From Candidatus Sumerlaeota bacterium (GTDB lineage: Bacteria > Sumerlaeota > Sumerlaeia > JADFCT01): a stretch of 19,412 nt of DNA. The stretch covers positions 1 to 19,412 of the forward strand of contig JAPLSP010000053.1 of assembly GCA_026398575.1 (NCBI GenBank), in the 5' to 3' direction. Positions 6,471-14,300 of the stretch are shown here, one piece after another (position 1 is the first letter of the stretch; every line of letters starts with the position of its first letter). The position numbers and the translations under genes are program-made. Below the pieces are notes generated by a model, which did no database searches, was not told the origin of the DNA, and saw only the letters and a list, made by a program, of their open reading frames with translations.

Positions 6471-7547
6471 ATGAATTGCCTCCCGCGAATCATTGTGCCG
6501 GCGGCCGCAGCGGCCGCCCTTATGTTTTTGTTTCCCTGTGTTGGCGCCCAAGACACGGGAGGGAGCGCTTCGCCCGCCGCAACGGGATTCCACCTCCCAG
6601 CAGCATGGGAGCTTTCCGCGCCGCTGATCGCACCGGAAAAGCGCGAACAAGATTCGAGCATCGCGGTCAAGGACCCGTCGTTCGTTTTTAGCGACGGCAA
6701 GTGGCATGTCTTCATGACGATCAAGTGCCAGGGCTATACGCCGATGGAATACGCCTCGTTCGACAAGTGGGAAAATGCGAACGCCGCGCCGCGCCACGTT
6801 CTGAAGGTGAGCGACAGCAAATACTATTGTGCGCCGCAGGTGTTCTATTTCCGCCCGCACAAAAAATGGTACATGATTTATCAGGTGGGCGTGCCCGGCG
6901 CAAAAAAAATGTGGATCGCGTATTCGACGACGGAGAATATCGCCGCCCCCAACTCCTGGACAAAGGCGCGCAACGCGCTCGAAGCCAAGGACCCGCGCCC
7001 GGAGGGTGGGCTGGATTATTGGGTGATCTGCGATGAGGAGCGGGCGTATTTATTCTGGACGACGAACAACGGCAAGATGTGGCGGATGTGGACGCCGCTC
7101 AAGGACTTCCCCAACGGCTTCGATCATTGCGAACTGGCGCTGCAAGGCGACATCTTCGAAGCGAGCCATACTTATCGCCTCAAGGGCCTGAGTCAATATC
7201 TCACCATCATCGAGGCGAATCCCGGCGGCAAGCGCTACTACAAAGCCTTCGTCGCCGACCGGCTCGACGGTAAATGGGCGCCGTTGACCGACCAGGAGGG
7301 CAAGCCCCTGGCCAATAGCGAACAAAAACCTTTCGCCGGCGCCGCGAACGTCCGGCCCGCCGCGGGCGCCGCGCTCTGGGCTGACAATATCAGCCACGGC
7401 GAACTGATCCGCGACGGCGTGGACGAGACGATGACGGTGGATCCCGCAAACCTGCGCTTCATCATCCAGGGCGTGCTGCAAAAGGAAAAAACCGGCGGCT
7501 ATGGCCAAATCCCCTGGCGGCTCGGAATGCTTGCCGCTGCTAATTAA
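6471..7547 (+). CDS. Secreted alpha-L-arabinofuranosidase, glycoside hydrolase family 62
   Basis: GH62 enzymes remove arabinofuranose side chains from arabinoxylan and fold as a five-bladed beta-propeller. The 358-residue product carries the family's landmark strings in order: KDPSFVFSDGKWHVF, YYCAPQVFYFRPHKKWYMIY, LDYWVICDEERAYLFWTTNN, GDIFEASHTYRL, NPFAGAANV-like KPFAGAANVRP, DNISHGELIRDGVDETMTVD and a closing WRLGML. The three expected catalytic acids are present: Asp68 (base), Asp182 (pKa modulator) and Glu230 (acid). Residues 1-26 look like a Sec signal peptide ending near FPCVGA, so the enzyme is exported. ATG 6471 has AGGA 11 nt upstream; ATG 6459 is an alternative and would add four residues. 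No other xylan-degrading gene is in the window. Confidence 0.93.
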   Translation: MNCLPRIIVPAAAAAALMFLFPCVGAQDTGGSASPAATGFHLPAAWELSAPLIAPEKREQDSSIAVKDPSFVFSDGKWHVFMTIKCQGYTPMEYASFDKWENANAAPRHVLKVSDSKYYCAPQVFYFRPHKKWYMIYQVGVPGAKKMWIAYSTTENIAAPNSWTKARNALEAKDPRPEGGLDYWVICDEERAYLFWTTNNGKMWRMWTPLKDFPNGFDHCELALQGDIFEASHTYRLKGLSQYLTIIEANPGGKRYYKAFVADRLDGKWAPLTDQEGKPLANSEQKPFAGAANVRPAAGAALWADNISHGELIRDGVDETMTVDPANLRFIIQGVLQKEKTGGYGQIPWRLGMLAAAN

Positions 7548-7603
7548 TTAAAGAGGCTAAAGGCGCTAAAGGGCATTAAGCGGAATTACGTGCATTTTTC
7601 CTC

Positions 7604-7633
7604 TTGACGCCAAATCCCAGCTATCTTTATGAT
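7604..7633 (+). promoter_or_regulatory. Promoter of the 79-aa/metallopeptidase operon
   Basis: TTGACG (7604-7609) and TATGAT (7628-7633) are 18 bp apart, each matching consensus at 5 of 6 positions. Transcription would begin near 7640, giving a leader of about 120 nt before the 79-residue gene. Confidence 0.65.
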
Positions 7634-7685
7634 GCCCTGTGTATGTATGCTGTCGTTGGATTTGGTTTCAGTTTTGTCCTTGAAA

Positions 7686-7726
7686 GCCGATAAAGAGCTT
7701 ATCGGCAAAAGTGATGCTATTAGCAT
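7686..7726 (+). promoter_or_regulatory. Two inverted repeats in the operon leader
   Basis: GCCGATAA (7686-7693) and TTATCGGC (7699-7706) form a perfect 8-bp inverted repeat with a 5-nt loop. A second one, ATGCT (7714-7718) with AGCAT (7722-7726), follows directly. They lie between the promoter and the 79-residue gene. They could be operators for self-regulation or leader-RNA hairpins. There is no T-run, only AAAAG, so a simple terminator is unlikely. Confidence 0.45.
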
Positions 7727-7761
7727 GTTTGCCATATAGAACAGCGCCAAGGAGTCCGGGG

Positions 7762-8001
7762 ATGAAAACCACTGAACATTTAGAGGGATTCAAGAAAACT
7801 GCTGAGCAGTTTGGCGCCGCGGATGAAGCAACTCTCAAATTCCGCCAGCAATGCATTAATCGAGGGGTGCTTGTTGCTTTTCGCGCCGGGCAAACACGAG
7901 ATCAAACTCTTGAATTGCTGGATGATCCTTTAACCAAGGAGATCATTAAAGATCCCGCTGCTTATCAGCATCGAGTCTTGCTCGAAAGGAAACGCCAATA
8001 A
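7762..8001 (+). CDS. 79-residue protein of unknown function, partner of the metallopeptidase
   Basis: The preferred start, ATG 7762, has AAGGAG 7 nt upstream. The product (MKTTEHLEGFKKTAEQFG...) is charged and probably all-helical, with a central RGVLVAFRAGQTRDQTLELL stretch and a basic end (LLERKRQ). There is no signal peptide or membrane segment. I do not recognise a family and do not see a convincing helix-turn-helix. That matters because ImmA/IrrE peptidases are normally paired with an HTH repressor that they cleave. Its stop directly abuts the peptidase start (TAA then ATG), so the two genes form one operon. It may be the substrate, regulator or inhibitor of the peptidase. The region is more A/T-rich than the housekeeping genes. 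Confidence 0.7.
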   Translation: MKTTEHLEGFKKTAEQFGAADEATLKFRQQCINRGVLVAFRAGQTRDQTLELLDDPLTKEIIKDPAAYQHRVLLERKRQ

Positions 8002-8805
8002 ATGCCATCTGCGAGTTTTTCTTATCTAAGCCCATATTTCAGCAAAATTTTTGATGATCTTTACGAGTGCCCTGAGTTTTTCTACTCTAAGTGGATTAGG
8101 TACCTAGAAGTCGTTTTTAATATCCGCATATTTATCATCGGACATCCTCGAATTGAGAGAGGCGCCAGTTTTGGCTTTCTTCTTGAAGATTGCTCTTCCT
8201 ACCTTATTTTAATCAGCCAGGATGATTTACTGAACAAGCCGCATCGCGCAAGGTTCAGCGTGGGACACGAGCTGGGGCACTGGGCAGGCCGCCATGTGGA
8301 GGAATTGCATTATCTTGTGATGAATACGTTGGGCAATCTTAATCACCAACAGGATACATACCGGCAGTGGCGGCATATACAGGAACAAGAGGCGGATTTG
8401 TTTGCCGCCAATCTTTTTTATTCAGTAGGTCCCGCTATTTTGCGTGAAGTTCTATCGGAAACGGACTTTCAGCGGCTAGTAGAAAGCATCCGTCATCCCG
8501 ATGACCACCAGCTCAAACCCTCAATAATGAACAGCCCTACAGAACGGGTCAGGATAAAGGATGATCTGCGCCGGGCCGGGTATATAAAGCCTCCCATTCC
8601 TATTTTGTGTCATTCGCTCTCAGATATTTTCCAGGCTGAGCGAATTAACAGCATGCAACGCAATCACGTGCCACGCATACTCTATGATGAATTCAGGAGG
8701 CGCTTGGAATCCGGAGAAACAAAACCCAGCGGCGGCCTTTGCGATTTTTGTGAGGATGCTTTGGCGGAGATGTGCAATGAAGAAGGGCATCCGTGCACCC
8801 CATAG
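8002..8805 (+). CDS. ImmA/IrrE-family zinc metallopeptidase with Cys-rich C-terminus
   Basis: 267 residues. The zinc site is clear: FSVGHELGHWAGRH holds His89-Glu90-x-x-His93, and EQEADLFAANLF about 37 residues later holds Glu130 as the third ligand. This HExxH...EAD/NxFA arrangement is typical of ImmA/IrrE (COG2856) peptidases, which switch phage, ICE or stress genes by cleaving a repressor. The start is ATG 8002, directly after the preceding stop, with AAAGGA 11 nt upstream. The C-terminal end is unusual: CDFC followed by two more cysteines (GGLCDFCEDALAEMC, then GHPC) could bind a second metal or sense redox state. The protein is cytoplasmic. No integrase or other phage gene is nearby, so it is better seen as a small stand-alone module than as part of a prophage. 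Confidence 0.85.
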   Translation: MPSASFSYLSPYFSKIFDDLYECPEFFYSKWIRYLEVVFNIRIFIIGHPRIERGASFGFLLEDCSSYLILISQDDLLNKPHRARFSVGHELGHWAGRHVEELHYLVMNTLGNLNHQQDTYRQWRHIQEQEADLFAANLFYSVGPAILREVLSETDFQRLVESIRHPDDHQLKPSIMNSPTERVRIKDDLRRAGYIKPPIPILCHSLSDIFQAERINSMQRNHVPRILYDEFRRRLESGETKPSGGLCDFCEDALAEMCNEEGHPCTP

Positions 8806-8850
8806 TTTTGTAATGCAAGCGCATAGAAGTTTTCATGCATTGGCGCGCGA

Positions 8851-9762
8851 TCAAAGCCATGAGCGAAGGAAAGCCATGATCTCCGCCCGCATCTGCGCGG
8901 TTTCGATGTGGCCGACGTCATAGCGCGACAGCCGCCATGCTCCTGCCGCGCCCATCGAGCGATAAACTTTTTTCAGCTCTTTGTCTATGCGATCCAGACC
9001 CGCGGCGGGCGTCAGGCGGTCGTAGTTTCCCGCAAGGCCCAGATGGGCGCGCGGCGCGATCAGGGCGTTGATCCGCGCGGTGGTGAAATGCTTCAGGAGC
9101 GATGGAACGTAATAGTATATTCCATGCCCGTCGAGACCCTGCGATTCGATCAGCGCCTGGAAGTCCGTCAGGCAGCAGATATCCACGCAGACCTTGACGC
9201 GTGGCTCGAGCGCCGCCGTCCACCACGCCATCGTGCTGCCCATGGACATCCCCAGCGTGCCGATGCGCAGGGGGTCCACGTCGCGCCGCCCGCACAGATA
9301 GTCCACCGCGCGCAGGTTGTCATAGACCATCATGCCCCAGAGCACGCGTCCCTCCCAAAGCATTTGCTTGAAGGCTTCGCTTTCCGTCCGTCCGCGCCGC
9401 TCGCCGAAAATCCATGTGTCAATGCACAGCGCGGCGTATCCGGCCTGGGTCAGGGCCTGGGCGTAAGGCGGCGCCTGCATCCCGTCGCGCCATTCGATGA
9501 GTTCGTTTTTCCCGAGCTTGTAGTTGCCGCCATGCGCGTGATTATACAGGATGACGGGCAATCGCCCGCGTGCCGCGAGGGGTTTGACGAAATATGCCGG
9601 AACCGCTTCGATGCCATTCAGGTCCAGCGTGAGCTTTTCGAGCTGATACCCGTCCCGTTCCGTTTTCTCCACTGCTTGTGCGCGAATAGGCCGATGGCGC
9701 GGCGGCAAATCGCCCAATAAGGAGTACAAAAGTTTTCGCTGTTGGTTCCAGTTTGGTTTCAT
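8851..9762 (-). CDS. Alpha/beta hydrolase (dienelactone hydrolase / acetyl-xylan-esterase-like)
   Basis: 303 residues. The catalytic triad is complete and correctly spaced: Ser173 in the nucleophile elbow GMSMGS, Asp248 in GNYDRLTP and His285 in DVGHIE. The string [19 protein letters not shown] (about 70-88) supplies the oxyanion-hole region. There is no signal peptide from the chosen start ([10 protein letters not shown]), so it should act in the cytoplasm. It resembles the large group of dienelactone-hydrolase-like and carbohydrate-esterase-like proteins common in glycan-degrading bacteria; the substrate cannot be read from sequence. The ATG at 9762 has GGGAG close upstream and overlaps the stop of the membrane-protein gene in an ATGA arrangement, so the two are co-translated. 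The longer frame to 9891 is the out-of-frame shadow of that upstream gene. Confidence 0.85.
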   Translation of the reverse strand: MKPNWNQQRKLLYSLLGDLPPRHRPIRAQAVEKTERDGYQLEKLTLDLNGIEAVPAYFVKPLAARGRLPVILYNHAHGGNYKLGKNELIEWRDGMQAPPYAQALTQAGYAALCIDTWIFGERRGRTESEAFKQMLWEGRVLWGMMVYDNLRAVDYLCGRRDVDPLRIGTLGMSMGSTMAWWTAALEPRVKVCVDICCLTDFQALIESQGLDGHGIYYYVPSLLKHFTTARINALIAPRAHLGLAGNYDRLTPAAGLDRIDKELKKVYRSMGAAGAWRLSRYDVGHIETAQMRAEIMAFLRSWL

Positions 9763-10181
9763 GGCAGTCTCCCGGCTGAGGATTGGAATATTTGCCTCAC
9801 AGAGTCGCGCATCAGCACAATAATTGTGAACACGCCCAGCACCGTTCCAAAAGGCATAAAGAGGCATTCGATTCCCGCCATAACAAGACAAAAAATATAG
9901 TATTTCTTGCGCGATAGCGAGAGACCCGCCAATAGAATGCCTGTCGCCAGCGACAACCCGACTATGATTACGGCTGAGCCGATGATGACAAACATCCAGC
10001 CAAAAAACTCTTTGGGGAAATCGTCATGCGGATTTTGGGGCGGGAATTTTCCGGAGAGAATCATTATGCCCATGATCACGTGTATTATCGGCATCAGGGA
10101 GAAAAGCGCCGTTATTCCCGCCAGCACGTAGTGGAAGATGGCAAGCAGTCTAAGGTGTTCATTGTCCTTGTCGGGGAACAT
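9759..10181 (-). CDS. Small integral membrane protein, uncharacterised
   Basis: 140 residues with long hydrophobic segments at about 14-42, 59-89 and 95-124, giving at least three membrane passes. A short charged N-terminus ([20 protein letters not shown]) precedes them. The loop at 44-58 is Pro/Asp-rich. I recall similar small membrane proteins in environmental bacteria but know no function for them. Its stop overlaps the start of the hydrolase gene (ATGA), and GAGAGG/AAGGAG precede its own start. The tight coupling suggests both proteins serve one process, but no mechanism can be read from the sequence. Confidence 0.75.
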   Translation of the reverse strand: MFPDKDNEHLRLLAIFHYVLAGITALFSLMPIIHVIMGIMILSGKFPPQNPHDDFPKEFFGWMFVIIGSAVIIVGLSLATGILLAGLSLSRKKYYIFCLVMAGIECLFMPFGTVLGVFTIIVLMRDSVRQIFQSSAGRLP

Positions 10182-10419
10182 GGCCTCTCTCCTTCTCGAC
10201 CGCGGATGTATGAGACGCTAATGACCCAAGAGGGGAGCGTTCAACAACAAAACGCGCCGGCGACACACAGGCAAAAATCAAACAGGCGTTTCTCGTTTGA
10301 CCCTTTCGGCGCATTGGGCAATGATTTGGAAGGACATTGCGCTGATGGAGCTCTTTTTGAAGCACAGACTCTGAAACGCTGGAAGCGCTGCCTCTACTTT
10401 CACTGATTTTTGCCGTCAC
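10182..10419. other. Divergent intergenic region
   Basis: This 238-bp region separates the minus-strand membrane-protein gene from the plus-strand Agl23-like gene and should hold promoters for both. I see no strong sigma70 pair; TTGACC near 10297 has no good -10 at the right distance. No hairpin or repeat stands out. Confidence 0.4.
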
Positions 10420-12693
10420 ATGATTTCTCGCCGCAGTTTCATTCCGCTGGCTCTGTTCTTTGTCGCCCTGGCCGCCGCGATCCGGCTTCCGGATTTGGGT
10501 TTCAAGCCTTTGATGCACGACGAAAGCTTGTTCGGCTATTTCAGCTACTATCTCTGGACGCGCGGCGCGCTGGATTATGATCCGATCCTGCACGGGCCGC
10601 TTCTGATGCAGGTCAATGCGATCGTATTTGCGATCCTGGGCGCCACCGACACGACGCTGCGCCTTTATTGCGCGCTGTGCGGCATTGGCGTCGTGGCGCT
10701 GATCGTCTGGCTGCGACCCTTGCGCGACGACGTTGGCAATCTGGCGGCCGCGTTTCTTGCGGCCGTGTCTCCGGCGCTGTGTTATTATTCGCGCTTTTGC
10801 CGCAATGACATTGACTTCGTGTTTTTCACCATGCTCTGGGTGGCGGCGTGCGCGAAATACTGGCGGACAAAGCGCGCGCGATGGGGCGTGGCGGCGATCC
10901 TTGCTTTTACGGCGCTGGCATGCGACAAGGAGAACATCGTCTTTCTGATCGCGGCGGCTGCGGGATTTTGGGCGTTGATGATAGCAGTGGATTTGATGGC
11001 GGGACAGCTTCAGGCGAAGACGATACAGGGACAGGGCGGCCAAAAACAGGACGATACACGGACGGAATGCCCGAAAATCTCCACGTTCAAGCTCTGGCTG
11101 TTTTTTAATAACGTCAGTTTAATTATCTTGTTTGTCGCGTATTTGTTTTGCCGGCACGCAGAGACGATTGCCGCGCTAAGGCCTTTGGCTATTTTCGCTT
11201 TCATTGTGCTCGGGGCGCCTTTCCTCTCGATTCCCGCGGCGATCCTCTATGCGGCCACGCGCGCGGGCGCCGGCGCGGAAAGATTGCAGCAGCGCATTGT
11301 TCGCCGTCTCTGGCGCGACCGATATTTCCTGGGTTCGGCGGCGATCGCGGGATTGATTTTTTTCCTGCTCAGTTACAACTACTTTCAGATCGGGCGGTTC
11401 AATCCCGTGGGTGTCGCGCAGCAGGTCGTGCGCTGGGGCGCGAGCGGCAGCCATGGGAGCGTGCAATGGCTCAAACCGCCGCAATCCGCCAACATCGCGG
11501 GCACGCTCGGCTTCTTCGACATCATCGGCCGGGCGGTTTCGTATTGGTGGGGGCAGCACGCCGAGCACCGGCTGCGCGGGCCGTTTCATTACTATGTCAC
11601 AATCATGGTCATTTATGAATGGCCGGCGCTGCTCATCGCCCTGGCGGGAGGCGTCTGCGGCCTGCTGGCTTCGCGAATGCGATTGATCGCCTCCGTCATC
11701 GCGCTGACGGCGGCGATCATCCTGGCATGGCTGACCGGCGCCGCGCTTGCGCCTGCCCGGCTCGATGATTATCTTCATATCCAATCCCACCTGCAACTGG
11801 CGCTCACATTGGCGTTTTCCGCGCTGTTCCTGACGCTCACCGTCGCCGAATTGCTGCGACGGCGGCGCGCGCGGGCGTTTCTCATATTTTGGATGGGCGC
11901 GTCGCTTCTGGCTTATTCCTATGCGGGCGAAAAAGTGCCCTGGCTGGTCATCCATATTGTTCTGCCGCTTGTGTTGCTGGCGGGGGATTATTTCGCGTCA
12001 TTCGCGCGGGCGGCCTGCGTCTGGATCAAGAGTGAACGGCTTCGGGTTCAGTGGATGGGATCACTTGCCGCTACGATGACGGTATGTCTCATGATTGCCG
12101 GCGGGCTGAAATGGTCGCTCGATACAGGGCGTCTGCTTGGCAACGCTCATGATCCCGCTGAGCGGATGGTGTATAATCATACGACGCCCGAAACGAAAGT
12201 CTATGCGGCGGAAATCCTGCAAACGCGCGAACGCCGCTATGCCGAGGGAAAAACATTCCACGTTTCAATGACGGGCGAAGCCGGTTGGCCCCTGCTCTGG
12301 TATTTGCGTGAGATTGAGGGGAATGACATGGATTTGCATGACGATCTGACGAAGCCGACTGCAGACGTCATCATCTGCGATCCGGCCGATTTAGAGCGCT
12401 ATCCGCGGGTCAAACAGCAATATGAGCAGTGGTTGGTTCCCCTGCGCGATGCATGGGTCCCTCCGGTGGTATCGCTGGGGCGGCGGCTCATGGCGGGCGC
12501 CGATCCGGCGGTCTGGCCGGTTTATGAGCCGGCCCAGCCCGAAAGCGAATGGCGCTGGCTAAAGCGCTATTGGTGGGCGCGCGAACGATTCCCGCCTCCA
12601 ATGGATGCCGGTGGCGTGTCGCCAATCCTCAGCGATAAATTCATCTATGCCGTCAGAATTCCCCTGCGCGAAATTCCCGTAAGCGGGAATTGA
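10420..12693 (+). CDS. Agl23-like / TIGR03663-family multi-pass membrane protein (GT-C type)
   Basis: 757 residues. The N-terminal half is a dolichyl-phosphomannose transferase-like (GT39/PMT) membrane domain. The first loop carries the acidic catalytic-type motif HDES (residues 33-36), followed by LFGYFSYYLWTRGALDYDP and HGPLLMQVNAIVFAILGATD, typical of the TIGR03663 family (flippase-activity-associated protein Agl23). Ten or more hydrophobic segments follow, with a polar insert around 195-225. The soluble C-terminal part includes VYNHTTPETKVYAAEIL and SMTGEAGWPLLWYLRE. Related proteins work with polyprenyl-linked sugars at the cytoplasmic membrane, so a role in glycosylating an envelope component is likely. 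No flippase or other glycosyltransferase is beside it. The start MISRRSFIPL gives a normal positive-inside N-terminus. Confidence 0.8.
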   Translation: MISRRSFIPLALFFVALAAAIRLPDLGFKPLMHDESLFGYFSYYLWTRGALDYDPILHGPLLMQVNAIVFAILGATDTTLRLYCALCGIGVVALIVWLRPLRDDVGNLAAAFLAAVSPALCYYSRFCRNDIDFVFFTMLWVAACAKYWRTKRARWGVAAILAFTALACDKENIVFLIAAAAGFWALMIAVDLMAGQLQAKTIQGQGGQKQDDTRTECPKISTFKLWLFFNNVSLIILFVAYLFCRHAETIAALRPLAIFAFIVLGAPFLSIPAAILYAATRAGAGAERLQQRIVRRLWRDRYFLGSAAIAGLIFFLLSYNYFQIGRFNPVGVAQQVVRWGASGSHGSVQWLKPPQSANIAGTLGFFDIIGRAVSYWWGQHAEHRLRGPFHYYVTIMVIYEWPALLIALAGGVCGLLASRMRLIASVIALTAAIILAWLTGAALAPARLDDYLHIQSHLQLALTLAFSALFLTLTVAELLRRRRARAFLIFWMGASLLAYSYAGEKVPWLVIHIVLPLVLLAGDYFASFARAACVWIKSERLRVQWMGSLAATMTVCLMIAGGLKWSLDTGRLLGNAHDPAERMVYNHTTPETKVYAAEILQTRERRYAEGKTFHVSMTGEAGWPLLWYLREIEGNDMDLHDDLTKPTADVIICDPADLERYPRVKQQYEQWLVPLRDAWVPPVVSLGRRLMAGADPAVWPVYEPAQPESEWRWLKRYWWARERFPPPMDAGGVSPILSDKFIYAVRIPLREIPVSGN

Positions 12694-12696
12694 TCG

Positions 12697-12734
12697 CTGG
12701 GAGCGCCACTGGGAGCGCCGGCATCCTTGCCGGC
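12697..12734 (+). repeat. GCCGGC hairpin repeat, left arm
   Basis: Two tandem copies of the 12-bp unit CTGGGAGCGCCA (12697-12708; 12709-12720 with G as its last base) run into the hairpin GCCGGC-ATCCTT-GCCGGC (12717-12734). The arm begins 4 bp after the stop of the Agl23-like gene, so the hairpin might also slow or end transcription there, although no T-run follows. Confidence 0.75.
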
Positions 12735-12824
12735 GATGGCGGCTTCGCGCATGATGGCGGTTTCGCGTGTGATGACGATTTCGCGCATGATGGCGGTTTC
12801 GCGTGTAATGACAGCTTCGCTTGA
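12735..12824 (+). repeat. 18-bp tandem repeat, five units
   Basis: Five 18-bp units start at 12735, 12753, 12771, 12789 and 12807. The consensus is GATGGCGGTTTCGCGYRT. Units 2 and 4 are identical. Units 1 and 3 share the CAT ending while 2 and 4 share TGT, so the array may have grown by duplication of a 36-bp pair. Unit 5 is the most divergent. Confidence 0.85.
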
Positions 12825-12922
12825 AAAGGGTCTTTTTTCGGGAGGGAGGCTTGGTATGGGCGCCTTTTTGCTGGTAACGGGGTGGCTGTTTGCGGTGATT
12901 TTTGCCTTGATATGCTTCACGC

Positions 12923-12972
12923 GCCAGCAGGGATGCTGGCGCTCCCAGTGGCGCTCCCAGTGGCGCTCCCAG
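12923..12972 (-). repeat. GCCGGC hairpin repeat, right arm (inverted)
   Basis: Read on the minus strand this is the same element as the left arm, with three rather than two copies of the 12-bp unit (12937-12972). Its hairpin is GCCAGC (12923-12928), loop AGGGAT, GCTGGC (12935-12940). Relative to the left arm's GCCGGC/GCCGGC one base pair has changed on both sides of the stem, so pairing is preserved. Confidence 0.78.
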
Positions 12973-13046
12973 CATTCCCATTGACATGGCAAGGCGGGGC
13001 AACGCAGTTTGCTGTCCATCAATTTTCTGACGAAAGGTTTTTGATC

Positions 13047-14285
13047 ATGTCTTCCAAACGCGACAGAGTTCGTCCGCCGCTTCCCGTTCCGCCCACGCCG
13101 GCGCCGCCCGCCGGTTTCTTTGTCAACGCCGTCAGCGCTGGGATCAAGAAAAGCGGCAAGCTGGATTTCGGCGTCATCATCTCGCCGTTTATTTGCTCGG
13201 TGGCCGGCGTCTTCACGCAAAACGCCTTCTGCGCCGCGCCGGTCAAATGGGACCGCAAGATCGTGGCCACGGGGCGCGCCACAGGGCTGGTTGTCAACAG
13301 CGGCAATGCAAACTGCGCCACGGGCGAAAAGGGCGAGAAGGACTGCGCCGCGATGGCCGCGCTGGTGGCCCGTTGGGTTGGGGTCGAACCCGAGCAAATC
13401 CTGGTGGCCTCCACCGGCGTCATCGGAGTTCCGATGCCGATGCCCAAAGTCCGCCTCGGCGTGAACAAACTCGTCGGCCATCTCAACCATTCGCCCCAGG
13501 CATGGGAAAATTTCGTCGAGGCAATCCGCACCACGGACACCGTTCGCAAGATGGCCGGCGCCAGCTTCAAGATCGCCGGGCGCGAGATCCGGATTCTGGG
13601 CGTCGCCAAGGGATCGGGAATGATCCATCCCAACATGGCCACGATGCTGGCCTTCATCGCCACGGACGCCGCGATTGATCCCAAGCCGCTCAAGGCGATC
13701 TTCGCGCCCATTGCCGGCGCGACGTTCAACAGCCTGACGGTGGACGGCGACACGAGCACGAACGACACGGCGCTCGTGCTGGCCAACGGCGCGGCCGGAA
13801 ATCCGCCGATCAAGGCGGGAACGAAAGAAGCGCGCGCGTTCGGCGAAGCGTTGGAGGAAGTTTGTTCCTCGCTGGCGTATCAACTGGTGCGCGACGGCGA
13901 AGGCGCCACCAAGGTCGCGCTGGTTCGCGTTGAAGGCGCCGCTTCGGCCGAAGACGCGCGCAAGGCCGCCCGCTCGGTGGCCACTTCGATGCTCGTCAAG
14001 AGCGCGCTTTATGGCGAAGACGCCAATTGGGGCCGCATCGCATGCGCCGTGGGTTACAGCGGCGCCAAGGTCAGCCCCGAGAAAACGGACATCTTCATCG
14101 GTCCAATGCAGCTGCTCAAAAAGGGACGTCCGGTCAAGTTCAGCGAAGCGCGCGCGCTGGAGATATTGAAGCAGGAAGAAATTCTCATCACCGTCAAACT
14201 GAATCTCGGAAAACATTCGGCGACTTACTTTACCTGCGATCTGACATACGAATACGTGCGGATCAATGCGGATTATCGAAGCTGA
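13047..14285 (+). CDS. argJ: Bifunctional ornithine/glutamate N-acetyltransferase ArgJ
   Basis: Moves the acetyl group of N-acetylornithine to glutamate (and in some bacteria also makes N-acetylglutamate from acetyl-CoA) in arginine biosynthesis. The 412-residue product, from ATG 13047, has the family's normal length and features. GLVVNSGNANCATG, QILVASTGVIG and AKGSGMIHPNMATMLAFI are present. The last holds Thr199, the nucleophile at the MAT|ML self-cleavage site that separates the two subunits. DGDTSTNDT, GEDANWGRI and the terminal CDLTYEYVRINADYRS are also typical. The upstream extension of the frame to 12882 lies in repeat sequence and is not used. The ribosome-binding site is weak (AAAGG about 10 nt upstream). 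No other arg biosynthesis gene is adjacent; the nearby argS is a translation gene. Confidence 0.96.
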   Translation: MSSKRDRVRPPLPVPPTPAPPAGFFVNAVSAGIKKSGKLDFGVIISPFICSVAGVFTQNAFCAAPVKWDRKIVATGRATGLVVNSGNANCATGEKGEKDCAAMAALVARWVGVEPEQILVASTGVIGVPMPMPKVRLGVNKLVGHLNHSPQAWENFVEAIRTTDTVRKMAGASFKIAGREIRILGVAKGSGMIHPNMATMLAFIATDAAIDPKPLKAIFAPIAGATFNSLTVDGDTSTNDTALVLANGAAGNPPIKAGTKEARAFGEALEEVCSSLAYQLVRDGEGATKVALVRVEGAASAEDARKAARSVATSMLVKSALYGEDANWGRIACAVGYSGAKVSPEKTDIFIGPMQLLKKGRPVKFSEARALEILKQEEILITVKLNLGKHSATYFTCDLTYEYVRINADYRS

Positions 14286-14300
14286 TATGCAATTGCCCGC

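Larger units (their letters stand above)
12694..13046. other. Repeat island between the Agl23-like gene and argJ
   Basis: This 353-bp stretch consists mainly of two inverted GCCGGC-type repeat arms (12697-12734 and 12923-12972), an 18-bp tandem repeat (12735-12824) and about 100 bp of other sequence. An open frame of 85 codons from 12727 runs through all of it and includes a hydrophobic stretch (MGAFLLVTGWLFAVIFALIC). It is made largely of repeat sequence and has no ribosome-binding site, so I do not call it a gene. Confidence 0.65.

Noticed and set aside
8812..8841. Terminator between the converging metallopeptidase and hydrolase genes
   Set aside because: Only a 6-bp AATGCA/TGCATT match around an 18-nt loop, with no T-run on either side.
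12727..12984. 85-codon frame with a hydrophobic segment
   Set aside because: It consists mostly of the 18-bp and 12-bp repeats read in frame and has no ribosome-binding site. The hydrophobic stretch alone does not make it a gene, though it could be a decayed one.
12981..12986. Perfect TTGACA as the argJ promoter -35
   Set aside because: The sequence 16-18 bp downstream (around 13003-13010) has no resemblance to a -10 box.
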